Positions 43,984 to 58,400 of a stretch of 64,000 bases of DNA are shown here, one piece after another. The stretch covers positions 32,153,778-32,217,777 of the forward strand of contig OZ024876.1 of assembly GCA_964017185.1 (NCBI GenBank), written 5' to 3'. The notes beneath the pieces were generated by a model. It made no database searches, had not been told where the DNA came from, and was given only the letters and a program-made list of their open reading frames with translations. The first letter of the stretch is position 1. Every line of letters begins with the position of its first letter. Origin of the DNA: Rugalucina vietnamica. Its lineage: Eukaryota > Mollusca > Bivalvia > Lucinida > Lucinidae. The position numbers and the translations under genes were made by a program.

Positions 43984-46369
43984 CTTGAAATAGATATATG
44001 AATGAAACTTAAGGCTGAAGTGCATTTAAATCAAAGCTTCTTTATCAAAGGATATCAATAAGCTTACAACCAGAGGAAATACATCAAACCTAAAGATTTA
44101 ATATTGCTACACATTTTTGCTAATTATTTTATTCAGTATTCAACCATAACAGTCCAATTTTGGATCAAATCAGGCAATGTATCTTTGTGTAAACATGTAG
44201 AAGCTTTCCCTAGAGATGAACTCTTTATAAGAAAAGTCATCAGTGTCTTCAAATTTATTGCTCCCCTCAATGAATATATGATCAATTTCACCACAGTTCT
44301 CATTAAGCACAGACAGATAGATGTACATGTACAGGACACACAAGCTAGCATGCCCCCCACCCCCCCACCCACTAAAACTTTTAAAAGCTTGGGGCAGGAA
44401 AAAATCTCTAACAAATGCCCTCTTGAATTTTTTTGAAGTTGTGTGCAACTCAAAATCTCCTAAAAAAAATTCTAAACTTACTATCCTGCCTTCTCAATGA
44501 CTTCCTAGTTGACTTGAACTTGTCTGTGTACACTTTGTGATCTAGTTCTCGTAGGCCTTCTATGATATAATCCCCGGCTCCCGTGTCGGTCTCGGGCTGT
44601 TTGTCAGACACGGCTGCCTCGGTGCCAAGAACCGTCACTCTCATTGAACTACGGTGTTTGTCACACAGCCAGATTGTTTTCCCATTCGGAAGACGACACC
44701 TGGTATATAGGAAATGCATCATTTTTGAGCAATTTTGCATTAGTTAAGACAAAGGTGCAATAAAGGGAAATCTCCGGCTAGCTAGGCCTATAAAGTTGGA
44801 AGTTCCAAAACCAATAAGTAGTTGCATCCAAAATTCATGGTTTTCCCTCATGAGTGTACCATCATTTACTGCCACCTAAATAAATCATAACTTCCCCATA
44901 ATATTTTGCAGTATTAGACAAATCTGATTTTTATCTACATTTTTTTCAACTTTTTCACTTTGACGTTGCCCTTGCTTTGATGTCCCACCAACAGCCAAGG
45001 TCATACAGACATGGCCTTAGTTTCTTATTTGAGCCGCCGCATGGGAAACCAACAATCTGCATAGGTGAAAACAAAGGCGCTGATCTGCTTCGCAGTAACT
45101 GCGAAGCTGATCAGTGCCTTTGTTTTCGCTACACAGATAGTACAATTCCTCTACTTTCTAAATCCAAAATTTCCAGCCTCTGACCATCTTCTGTGACTGT
45201 ACAGCCCGGTTTGCGTCGGACCTGATCAGAAACCCAAATTGTTGATTTCTCACGCACAGGCTCATATTAATTGAGACTGACCCTCACATCCAGCACATTT
45301 CATTAATGAAGACTTAGTCACAAAAATATTTCTACAGCCACCCTCCATCTTCCCTAGCTTAAAAAAGAGCAGTTTATGGCAAAAGTACTGGTTATCTTCT
45401 TTGGGTGTGCTTGCCAAAGAATAATGTTGATAATTGACTTTCCTGACATGAAACAGCTGCTTAACAAGATTGTTAAGGTCAGGGTGAAGTAAAACGTCGT
45501 TATGCAGCGTTACGCGTGACGTTGCTTTGCGACGCCAGCGAAACAAGAATCGACGCTCTTATGTCGCGCCTTTTTGAACCAAAGAAGGCTGTAGCTTTTA
45601 CGTCATTTAGTACGAATTTTACATTTTTCTTCCCTTAAAGATGCGACAAATTTTTACCAAAACACAGAAATTGAGAATTTCTGCAGTAAAAGTAATTTAT
45701 TGTAATTCTTGCGTCAGTCGCACACTGAAATGCAACGCGTGTTCGCGCCACGACGTTACGTTATGTCACGCAAAATACCAAAAACGCACTACCATACATA
45801 ACAAAACCTCTAATAGCACGAAAACGAGCCTGGTTGTCAAGGACTTTTTTTCAAGCAACCTGTTCCAAACTGATTCACGCAGATAATATCAGTTTTTAAA
45901 AAAACTTCATCGTGGAATTTAGGAGAAAAATATGTTTATGTGCGAAATCCGACATCTATTTCCCATTTCCCCATTGAGTTCAATGGCAAAAATGGTGTTT
46001 TTAGATTGTCTATAGCTCAAAAACTAATCTGGTAGTCAAGGAATATTTTTGCATATTCCGATGGGGGAGCATTTAATACATCGATATGCAAAAAATAAGA
46101 AAATTCCATCGTAGCGTTTTTTACTTCACCCTGACCTTAAACAAACAAACAAAAGTTCTTGCAAGGCAGAAAACTTGTCAAAATTTTGGTTTGGTTGTGG
46201 CTTAGCCATCACAAAAATATGTCTTTGTAATAACCCCTTTGAACCCCACTTTTATATCGCAAAACTGGGGTATGCAGGGGTATACCTATTTTTCTTATTT
46301 TTGCTCTGGGTACTTGTTAGAACCGCCTCAGCGAGGCAGTTCAAATAAGTATCCACAATCTATGTTTTA

Positions 46370-46405
<36 letters not shown>

Positions 46406-49400
46406 AAAATATCAACATTTTTTTGCTAAAAAATTTCAATTTTCAAAGCTCAAGAAATCTTTGTTTATTGCATGGGCAAGCTTTCGTAATGGCTTCCTAG
46501 TCAATTTTTCAGTCATGTCAACTTCCTGGGTACTATGGGACGCTTAGAGTCTTGTTTGAGGACATTATATGGCAGGAATAGGTACCAAACCAAGGACCTC
46601 CCACTCAAGTGTTCTCTACAATTAGGCCACCATGACTGACATTACAGAGAATTGCCTGAATTACCTCATAAGATTTTCCATACTCCAGTAGAGGTCTGCC
46701 TCTATTACCATGGGTATAATTACCTCATAAGATTTCCCATTTTCCTGTAGAGGTCTGCCTCTATTACCACAGGTATAATTACCTCATAAGATTTCCCATT
46801 TTCCTGTAGAGGTCTGCCTCTATAACCACAGGTATAATTACCTCATAAGATTTCCCATTTTCCTGTAGAGGTCTGCCTCTATAACTATGGGTTTAATTAC
46901 CTCATAAGATTTCCCATTTTCCTGTAGAGGTCTGCCTCTATAACTATGGGTTTAATTACCTCATAAGATTTCCCATTTTCCTGTAGAGGTCTGCTTCTAT
47001 AACCATGGGTATAATTACCTCATAAGATTTCCCATTTTCCTGTAGAGGTCTGCCTCTATAACTATGGGTATTATTACCTCATAAGATTTCCCATTTTCCT
47101 GTAGAGGTCTGCCTCTATAACGAAGGGTATAATTACCTCATAAGATTTCTCATTTTCCTGTAGAGGTCTGCCTCTATAACTATGGGTTTAATTACCTCAT
47201 AAGATTTCCCATTTTCCTGTAGAGGTCTGCCTCTATAACTATGGGTTTAATTACCTCATAAGATTTCCCATTTTCCTGTAGAGGTCTGCTTCTATAACCA
47301 TGGGTATAATTACCTCATAAGATTTCCCATTTTCCTGTAGAGGTCTGTCTCTATAACCATGGGTATAATTACCTCATAAGATTTCCCATTTTCCTGTAGA
47401 GGTCTGCCTCTATAACCATGGGTATTATTACCTCATAAGATTTCCCATTTTCCTGTAGAGGTCTGCCTCTATAACGAAGGGTATAATTACCTCATAAGAT
47501 TTCTCATTTTCCTGTAGAGGTCTGCCTCTATAACCATGGGTATAATTACCTCATAAGATTTCCCATTTTCCTGTAGAGGCCTTCCTCTATAAACACAGGT
47601 ATAATTGCCTCATAAGATTTCCCATTTTCCTGTAGAGGCCTTCCTCTATAACCACGGGTATAATTACCTCATAAGATTTCCCATTTTCCTGTAGAGGTCT
47701 GCCTCTATAACCACGGGTATAATTACCTCATAAGATTTCCCATTTTCCTGTAGAGGCCTTCCTCTATAACTATGGGTATAATTACCTCATAAGATTTCCC
47801 ATTTTCCTGTAGAGGCCTTCCTCTATAACTATGGGTATAATTACCTCATAAGATTTCCCATTTTCCTGTAGAGGTCTGCCTCTATGACCATCTTTCTGAA
47901 GTCATGGTAAACACTCTGGTAGTCAGAAACTGTAGCCTCAGGACACTGAAATGAGCCACGTCATGAGAAAACCAACAATGTGCTTTCCGAACAGGTTTGA
48001 CACAAAATGAGCTGTATTTGGAAAGCAGACAAATTGTACTATCCGTGTAGTGAAAACAGTGGCACTGATTAGCTTATTTGACAATTGCTGTGCTTTTGTT
48101 TTCGCATATGCAAAATGTTGGTTTTCTCAGGACACTGAAATATGAAAATCATAGGTAAATCAGATAAGCCACTCTGACTCATAAACCAGAGGACCAATGG
48201 CCATGAGAACCCTCACCTGGGATTTAGTCTTTGAAAACTGACCTTTGGCCAAGGTCATGTTGGCCAAGGTCAAAAATGACCATGACCTTGAATACTCACA
48301 TAATTATTTCATTAACATAGTAAATTGTCTGTATCTACTAATTTTTGGTTCACAGGCTTATATACTTTCTGAACAAATCCAATAATTACACCGTTTCCCA
48401 TTGAAAAGCTTTGATTGGCCAAGCAGTTCCTGAGAAAATAAAGTTTTAATTTTAATATGTAATTGACCTTTGGCCAAGGTCAAGAAATGACCTTGACCTT
48501 GAATACTCACATTACTTCATTAACTCAGTAAGTTGTCTGTTTCTACCAACTTTCAGGTCACAGGCTAAAAGCTTTCTGAAATTTTCTGTTTCCTCTTTTT
48601 CTTGATTGAAAAGCCTATATGACCAATTTGATGGACAAGAGTCCCCCATGCCACATACCAAGTTTTGTTGAAAACTTGAAATCGGTCCACTGGTTCCAGA
48701 GAAGATTTTTACCTTATATAGCTATGGCAGCCATCTTGATCATGTGACCTGGACCATTTATACAAACTTTAATTCATCCTTCCTAAGAATGCTATGCATA
48801 AAGTTTGGCTATGATTGCTAAGTAGTTTCAGAGGAGGTTCTTTGAAAATGAGACATTGGATTACTGTCACGGACTGACTCTACTTAATATAAAGTCAGAG
48901 GATACAATGGCTTGTTGTGCCCAACAAATCATGTATCGAATGACCAAGGGTATACGCTTCCTGCTATGAATGACCAGCAAATCTATGGGAGGGTTCAATT
49001 AAACAGAATTTTCAAATTATGATGATTTATTTAAAATGATGTTTAAAGTGAGAAGCAAAGAAGGAGAAAAAAGATAGAAAGAGATTACAAAAAGAAATTA
49101 CTGAGAAAAGAAAAACAAAATACGTCCTTTGTTCATCAATTTCCCATTGGCATCTCCGGGTATACTGTCACACGTTCGTCTCACTAGTATACTCCGCACC
49201 ACTGCTTGCAAAAACAGTCTAGTGTTCCCAATACGAACTGTAGACCACGCCCGTCCATTGTAAACCAAACACCAATGATTTTATATCGTCCCGTTTATAC
49301 CGTCACTGCCCCATCATATAGTTTAGCCCAGTTTAGTTTCAGGAATTCAGATTACGTCCATAAATTACAATTTCAGCTTCAAGGCCTGAAATAAAGTAAC

Positions 49401-52400
49401 TGTGTCTTAACAACAAAATAACTGATAGTGTCGCAATTTATCATAACGAAATCTCCTGCAGCTATGCACGTCACAACATCCAATTGCAAATAACCTCCCA
49501 CAATTCCGTACCCCGGAACTGTATTAGTTTATTCGCTAGATTGCTTGTACTATACATATAAACTATAATACTCCAGTATCTACATTGAAACATTTATTCA
49601 CATGCACGATACAGTTAAACCACATATGTCGCGAACTAACCCTAGTTCCTTACCCAGCGACATCACAAGCAAATCTCCGACATGCATCCACAATTCCTCA
49701 CCCAGGAATTGGTCCTGCCAATCTATGACCAAATTCATAGAAAGCCATTTCTCAGAATACGATAAATCTTGCGAGACAATCTTGTTACAATATTAAACCT
49801 TTCTTAAATGACATCACTAATTTCAGTAATAGCGAATATTCTTAATGACGTCATTAACGTCAAATTTAAGTGTTACGTTACTATAACGTAAAACTTAAAA
49901 TCTGAAATTTCCAGTCTTACAGCTTTGTTCCGAGTCAACATTAACTTCCTTTATGATGAGATGATTAGATAACAAAACATAACATGAAACTAAATGTACG
50001 TCAATGACAATAACGTCGCTACAAGTAACGTAGCACATAACAGAAATTTCCATTTTACAACTTTGGTTGACATACATACCGCGCAATGTCATTCTTACGC
50101 GAAATTTAATACATAAAAACTAAACCAATGCCGCTTCACGGCAACGTAGCGTGCAGAAATATAGAAATCTTCATTTTTACAACCCTATCAATGTGCTTTC
50201 CACCATAATGAGCTACATTATTATGGCTATACAATCTCACTGTACAAAATGTATATTTATGAACTGTTATAACTTACCGACGGCCGACTACTCAGACTGG
50301 CGCTGACCATAACCAGGTGTACCAGATAAACCCTTATCCAAACATCTCAAATTCATGCCCAATCTTTACATTCTTCCGATAATTCATATTGATTCCACAC
50401 AAAATAAGCTGCCTATTTATACGCATAAGTTTGTGAACATTTCCCTGAAAACCATACCGTTTTCCATCATATATTCCAAAACCATTCATCAGAACATGTG
50501 AATAACCCACCGTGAGCAAGTGAATAACAATTCTAAATGCACATCCACTGACACCCACACCCAGATCAGCTTGCAAAAAGTTATATTGCTAACCATAAAA
50601 TCGGCAATACAAATTTTCTCTGGATTATACCTCAAGGTGTAAATCATATGATTCAAATCCCCGGACTTCATGTTTTCGTTAAAGCCGTGTCACTCTCAGA
50701 AACCATTTATGGCAAACTGATAAAACACGAATCTGAGCCCAGTACAGAATCCAATTAAACTGCACATAATGCCAATTTCCACGCCACAAATCAACAAATA
50801 CCATAACACAAAAAGAATGTTAAAATATCACAATTGAGCATAAAACTCTTCATGGCACAAATATTTTTTGCCGTGTCTAACATACATAGATATCCTTGAC
50901 AATGCAGTAAACATGTCATGTTTACTCCTGTGTAAGAGTTTCCAAGTACCTATTATGCTCAACTAAACATTTAAAAAATCAAACAAATTATCCAAACCCC
51001 ACAAACAGCAAAAGTACATTTTTTATCGTGACATACCTTCCCCCTTTTGAAGTGTGAAGCATCTCAAAAATGCGTAACACTAGATCTACGCGATAAAAAA
51101 TTTACTAAATGAAGTCATATCTAGAGAATCATACTTGCAAAAACCTGCTTCCACGTATCGCAATCTAAATCTTTTATGATAAATGGAACATACTCGGATC
51201 TCGGAGGAAACTGCAAAGCTGCTTTCTTGCCCTTGATTCACTACATACGCAACAAATAGATAACCTTAATGCACAATACTCATGTTTCACAGAGTAACAC
51301 TAATTGAAGTCATATTTAGAAGATTATACTTTCAAGAACCGTACCCCGATTACCGCGAACTTAAACTTTCCATGACAATCGGATCTATACTCGGATTCCG
51401 GAGGAAACAGCAAAAGCTATCGGCGTTAACCGTAATCCACTAAATACGCGACAAATAGTCTGTTCCGCCTTCCTTGCTTTCCATCTTACATATTTCCATT
51501 CAACGTCACTGGAACACTCCGCATTACTACATGTAGTATTAACCTTATTATTGGGCTTCCGTCTATGCGGCCACAGCCACCAGTTAGTCATTACACTGAC
51601 TACACTTACCCAAATAAAAGATATATGCCAGTCAGTTACAATACTGTCTACCCGCAACGCCACGGTAACCACCGCAACAAACGTGATCACGTTATTACAT
51701 ATCGACAAAAACCAAACCATGAATGCCAATATATCTCCTGGACATTGGGAAGTAAGGAACAACATTATACTGATACGAATGTGTACCCAACCTGTGAAAG
51801 TAAGATATTGTCTACCTGCCAAACTCTCGTTAAATCTTAAACCTGGATGATATCTTGTCTCTAAACTACAACTTCCGGTGTCGGTCTCGTTAACGTCGGA
51901 GCTGAAAATACCAACCATACTTTGAGCATAACACTGTGTTACATCCTTTGCCGGCTTTTCTTCTGTCGATCTTTCTGGTAACAAACATGCACTCGCTCCC
52001 ACTGGCAACGTTGCCACACAATCTCCATCTCGGCCATTCTGACTCTCCATGTTTCTGTAAATGATAAATGGTAACTTACCACAATCTGCTGATTTCTCCG
52101 TATAGATTCTTATCAGCATGCTGTTTATCGTCCACCTGAAATGTTCCACAAATACGTCATGTACCGTAGAATACGTGGCGGTACACGGGACGGTATACAG
52201 AGCGATGTACGGGTTGATGTACGGGTTGGTGTACGAGTTGGTGTACAAGTTGGTGTACGGGTTAGTGTACGGTGTAGAGTGCGGTGTAGAGTGCGGGCCC
52301 GTCATTGATCGCCTGAAAAACATCCTAGTACTCACTTCCTTCATAATGGATGACGTAAATTGTGATCCTAAGTCTGAGCTGATCTCATCGGTTACTCCAA

Positions 52401-55400
52401 CTTGATTAAAAATACTTACCAATGCATCTGCAACAGCTTCCGTGTCAATCGACGCTAGTGGTACTGCTTCTGGGTATCTTGTCGCATAGTCAACTACAGT
52501 GAGCATGAACCGGTTCTTACTGTATGTCACAGGTTTCAAAGGTCCTATCAAATCAGTTGCAACTCTCTTGAATGGTACATCTATTCTAGGCATCTTTCCT
52601 AAGGGTGCTCGAATTATCTTACCCTTGGGTACAGTACGTTGACAAATGTCACATGACTGACAAAATCGTTTTATGTCGCTACTGATGCCTGGCCAATAAA
52701 ATTCTGAGAGAACTTTTTGTATGGTTCGTTTAACAGCTAAATGACCTGCCATTATTGACTCGTGAGCCAACTTCATTACCGTTTTGCGAAATTGCTGTGG
52801 CACTATAAGCTGTGTAAATAACCTACCTCGCTCAATGTTCGGCGAGCTAAACTTCCGGTACATCAAGTTATTTTTAATAAAATATGATGCATTCTTAAGA
52901 CACTCCTTGGCTTCACACCGTGCCTTCATTACCTTCAAACTCTGATCTTCATTCTGGGCCTTCCGAATTTGATCCGGTGTAACTTCTTGTATAACTATTT
53001 CTGGTGTCTTCATACTCACATGTGTTCCTTCCTGTTTCTTCTGTGCCCTAGTTTGCACTGCTAATGTTGGCACCCAGTCTATATCCGGTTTGTTGCGTTC
53101 CCGTGCACCTGGAATATTACCTATGATTAAATCAACCAATGGCTTTTCCACACATAGTGCCAATACTTCTCCTTTGTAATATGGTGTGTCAATATTTACC
53201 TTCACTTCCGGTACAACTCTTGTAGAATAATCTACCATTACCATAGTTTGATTTCTTCCTGTATATGCACCTTCCGGGACTACATGTTTACTTACTATCA
53301 CGCCCGAACATCCAGTATCTCGTAAAACCTCAACCGATTTCTCTTCAACCATTCCTTGTACAGTACTAAGTTCTGAAAGAGATGATACTGAACTCACACT
53401 TACTTGGTGTTTCTCATGTAAGTTATCCTTACTCTCCATTGCTGCTTTGGAATAACTGACAGTATTTGTATACGTCAAGCAAGCTCCACATTTCTTAACA
53501 TCTGTTGTTGTATCCTCATGACCGTCTTCATATGTAGTCTGTACCTCCGAATCCTTGCTCTGAAAAGTAACCTTCTTTGTTGGTGATCTACCTCTATGTC
53601 CTACCGCACCTACTTTCATGATACCGGGTTTTAGTTCCGGACACTCCCTCCTGTAATGTGTTCCACCACAATTATAACATTTCAAACCTGGATAGTATTT
53701 ACCTCTTCCTCTTCCATATGAGTTTTGATTATTAGGAATCTGGTCTCTTTTCACTGGTGACCTTGATCTGGATGCTGAATTAGAACGAGATCTACCTCTG
53801 TCATTCTTGAAAGTCAAATTAACAATATCCACATACCTAGCTTCCTTGTAGGAATCCGCCAATTTACTAGCTTGCTCCAACGAAGTTGGTTCTCTCTCCC
53901 GTAGAAATAACTCCAGTTCTCTGTTACAAATAAATGTAAACTGGTCTCTCAACATGAGATCCTGCAAACCTTCAAAAGTTTTAGGAATACCTGACATATC
54001 TATCCATCTTGTAAAGTAGCTCTTCAACCGTGCTGAAAACTGCTGAAACGTTTCACCAGTTTCTGGTCTACACTTTCTGTACTTACGCTTGAATCCTTCC
54101 TCTGTTAATTGATACCTTTGTAACAATGCACACTTCAACTTGTCATAGTCCATTGCATCCTCCTGTGGCATCAATGCGTACACATCTAACGCTTTACCCT
54201 GTAATAACGCACTCAAATCAGTTGCCCATGTTTCTCTTTTCCACCCTTGTGCTGAAGCATACCGTTCAAACCTAAGTAAATATGCATCCATTTCGTCCTT
54301 ACCTTCATTAAATGCCGGGATTTTAGGCGTTCTTGCCTTAATAGTGTCTCTTGGCGCTGGAATTGGCCTCTCCGCCCTTTGCGCTGTGATCCTCTCCATT
54401 TCTGCGAAATGTCTTCTGTCCTGTAATTCAATCTGCATTTCATACTCACGTTCTAATTTCTCTCTCTCTGCTACTAACCTCTCTCGTTCCAATGCAATCT
54501 CTGCCTCATACTTAGCCCTATCTGCAATTCGGATCTTACGCTCCTCATCTGCCTTAAGCTCCATTTCTTCATTTGCATGCCTGTATTGTACTTCCAGTTC
54601 ACGCTCTTTTAATTCTTTCTGTCTTACCTTTTCAGCTTCTTGCGCTAGCAACTCATTCCGCTTCAGTTCAATTTCCTGTTTCTTAAGTTGCTTAATTTCA
54701 CGCTGCTTTTCTTGTTCATCAGCTTTGGCTTTTAACTCGCGCTCATGGCGTTCGCGTTCAGCTCTTAATTCCATCTCGCGGATTTCGCGTTCTGCTTTTT
54801 CTTTTGCTTCGCGACTAATACGCTCTGCTTCTCGACGCTCACGTTCTGCATCACGTGCCGCTTGACGTTCATCACGTAGTATTACTTGTTGCTCTGAAAC
54901 AAACGCATTAAGTGCTTCACCTTCAAGACCTAAATCTTTTCCCACTTTGGTTAACTCTTTAACTACATCCATGATTATTTCCCTTTCGAAAAATTATTAC
55001 TGTTTGTAAGGATGGTCACAATAAAACGAAATCTGAGTTATCAATTGATTCTGAACAACGTAAACTTCACAGTATTCACATCTATAAATAAGCAAAACCC
55101 AATGCTTACCAAGCTTCAACTTTTGTTTACCAATTGCCTCAACGCAACCTATTCTTAATAACCCATTAAGAATCACCCAGACATTCTACCACAATCAACT
55201 AATGCCTTTAACTGTTGCGTAACATTTTACAAAAGTAAGCCCATACTCATGAATACTTTCAACAAACCGTTCAATTGACAAACCTCAAATTTCAGGATCA
55301 CCTGGTGCTTCACTGGTACACCCCGTCTCTGGTGCTCGCCAACCCTGACAGTCGGTCGACGGGAATATGAATTATCGGAGGACTCCCATCAGTCTAACCA

Positions 55401-58400
55401 TCGGCCCTCATAACTGAAATATACTTTGATATCTTGTTCTTAAGTGACAGTGTGACTGTAACATATACCAGTACAATGAAATTTTAGAGGTTACATTTGC
55501 ATTATTTTAAACAATTACTTTTACTTTGCTTAAGCATTGCTTACTTTGGTACACTAGAGAATTTCACTGTGATTCACATTTGGTTCTCTAAATCCTAGCA
55601 TATATAAACACCTCCAAGAGTTACTGATATCCAATGCAGAAATGTTGGGCGTATCCCACTTCTGACACCAAATGTCACGGACTGACTCTACTTAATATAA
55701 AGTCAGAGGATACAATGGCTTGTTGTGCCCAACAAATCATGTATCGAATGACCAAGGGTATACGCTTCCTGCTATGAATGACCAGCAAATCTATGGGAGG
55801 GTTCAATTAAACAGAATTTTCAAATTATGATGATTTATTTAAAATGATGTTTAAAGTGAGAAGCAAAGAAGGAGAAAAAAGATAGAAAGAGATTACAAAA
55901 AGAAATTACTGAGAAAAGAAAAACAAAATACGTCCTTTGTTCATCAATTTCCCATTGGCATCTCCGGGTATACTGTCACACGTTCGTCTCACTAGTATAC
56001 TCCGCACCACTGCTTGCAAAAACAGTCTAGTGTTCCCAATACGAACTGTAGACCACGCCCGTCCATTGTAAACCAAACACCAATGATTTTATATCGTCCC
56101 GTTTATACCGTCACTGCCCCATCATATAGTTTAGCCCAGTTTAGTTTCAGGAATTCAGATTACGTCCATAAATTACAATTTCAGCTTCAAGGCCTGAAAT
56201 AAAGTAACTGTGTCTTAACAACAAAATAACTGATAGTGTCGCAATTTATCATAACGAAATCTCCTGCAGCTATGCACGTCACAACATCCAATTGCAAATA
56301 ACCTCCCACAATTCCGTACCCCGGAACTGTATTAGTTTATTCGCTAGATTGCTTGTACTATACATATAAACTATAATACTCCAGTATCTACATTGAAACA
56401 TTTATTCACATGCACGATACAGTTAAACCACATATGTCGCGAACTAACCCTAGTTCCTTACCCAGCGACATCACAAGCAAATCTCCGACATGCATCCACA
56501 ATTCCTCACCCAGGAATTGGTCCTGCCAATCTATGACCAAATTCATAGAAAGCCATTTCTCAGAATACGATAAATCTTGCGAGACAATCTTGTTACAATA
56601 TTAAACCTTTCTTAAATGACATCACTAATTTCAGTAATAGCGAATATTCTTAATGACGTCATTAACGTCAAATTTAAGTGTTACGTTACTATAACGTAAA
56701 ACTTAAAATCTGAAATTTCCAGTCTTACAGCTTTGTTCCGAGTCAACATTAACTTCCTTTATGATGAGATGATTAGATAACAAAACATAACATGAAACTA
56801 AATGTACGTCAATGACAATAACGTCGCTACAAGTAACGTAGCACATAACAGAAATTTCCATTTTACAACTTTGGTTGACATACATACCGCGCAATGTCAT
56901 TCTTACGCGAAATTTAATACATAAAAACTAAACCAATGCCGCTTCACGGCAACGTAGCGTGCAGAAATATAGAAATCTTCATTTTTACAACCCTATCAAT
57001 GTGCTTTCCACCATAATGAGCTACATTATTATGGCTATACAATCTCACTGTACAAAATGTATATTTATGAACTGTTATAACTTACCGACGGCCGACTACT
57101 CAGACTGGCGCTGACCATAACCAGGTGTACCAGATAAACCCTTATCCAAACATCTCAAATTCATGCCCAATCTTTACATTCTTCCGATAATTCATATTGA
57201 TTCCACACAAAATAAGCTGCCTATTTATACGCATAAGTTTGTGAACATTTCCCTGAAAACCATACCGTTTTCCATCATATATTCCAAAACCATTCATCAG
57301 AACATGTGAATAACCCACCGTGAGCAAGTGAATAACAATTCTAAATGCACATCCACTGACACCCACACCCAGATCAGCTTGCAAAAAGTTATATTGCTAA
57401 CCATAAAATCGGCAATACAAATTTTCTCTGGATTATACCTCAAGGTGTAAATCATATGATTCAAATCCCCGGACTTCATGTTTTCGTTAAAGCCGTGTCA
57501 CTCTCAGAAACCATTTATGGCAAACTGATAAAACACGAATCTGAGCCCAGTACAGAATCCAATTAAACTGCACATAATGCCAATTTCCACGCCACAAATC
57601 AACAAATACCATAACACAAAAAGAATGTTAAAATATCACAATTGAGCATAAAACTCTTCATGGCACAAATATTTTTTGCCGTGTCTAACATACATAGATA
57701 TCCTTGACAATGCAGTAAACATGTCATGTTTACTCCTGTGTAAGAGTTTCCAAGTACCTATTATGCTCAACTAAACATTTAAAAAATCAAACAAATTATC
57801 CAAACCCCACAAACAGCAAAAGTACATTTTTTATCGTGACAATTACTATAAGCTCACCTTGTGTGCCTGCAGCACAGATGAGCTAAAAAAGTACTGACTG
57901 GTTTGGGCCTTTGTTTCAATTACACAGTACAAACACCCAACATAATAAATCCAAAATTTCGAATCCCCTCTAAACCCAATCAACACACACCAGTCATCTC
58001 GATTCAAATCTTTTCTGTAATCATCCAAAATGTTTGGGAGTTGACGAATAAGAAATGAGCCGCCACATGGGAAAACCAACAATCTGCTTAGGCGAAAACA
58101 AAGGCGCAGATCAGCTTCACGGTAACCGCGAAGCTGATCAGCGCCTTTGTTTTCGCTACACAGATAGTACACCTCTTCTTCTAAAATCCGAAATTTCAAT
58201 CTTCTAGCATGTCTCTGTGACTGTATAGGCCGATTTGTGTCAGATCTGTTTGGAAACCACATTGTTGGTTTTCCCACGAGGGGGCTCAAATGTTACCATA
58301 CTAAATGTAGCCATTTGATTTGTTTGTCATTTAATATCCCCATCAACAATTTTTCAGTCAAATTGGTATGTACCAACCACTACCTTGGTATTTTTTTGAG

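Larger units (their letters stand above)
48865..57841 (-). mobile_element. Gypsy-type LTR retrotransposon, complete but lacking RT/RNase H
   Basis: 8977 bp with two 2169-bp LTRs (TGTCACGG...ATCGTGACA on the plus strand), flanked by the 5-bp direct repeat ATTAC at 48860-48864 and 57842-57846. The element reads on the minus strand. The primer site lies next to the LTR at 55673, the purine tract next to the LTR ending at 51033. The single ORF has gag, protease and integrase parts in that order. Integrase directly after protease is the order described for Gmr1-like Ty3/gypsy elements. RT and RNase H, which should follow integrase, are absent, so the copy would depend on enzymes from elsewhere. 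Confidence 0.92.
48185..57885 (-). mobile_element. CACCTGAG-type composite element, copy H3, split by the LTR retrotransposon
   Basis: ACCAGAGGACCAATGG marks one end at 48185. Unit sequence runs to 48864, then resumes at 57842 and closes with AAGCTCACCTTGTG...GATGAGCT at 57885. It carries about one and a half units. The LTR element entered it. Confidence 0.75.

Noticed and set aside
54344..54865. 173-residue Ser-rich ORF on the plus strand
   Set aside because: Antisense of the gag coiled-coil coding region.
49206..57479. Short ORFs inside the LTRs (60-80 residues), identical in both
   Set aside because: They repeat only because the LTRs are copies of each other; no domain or start context.
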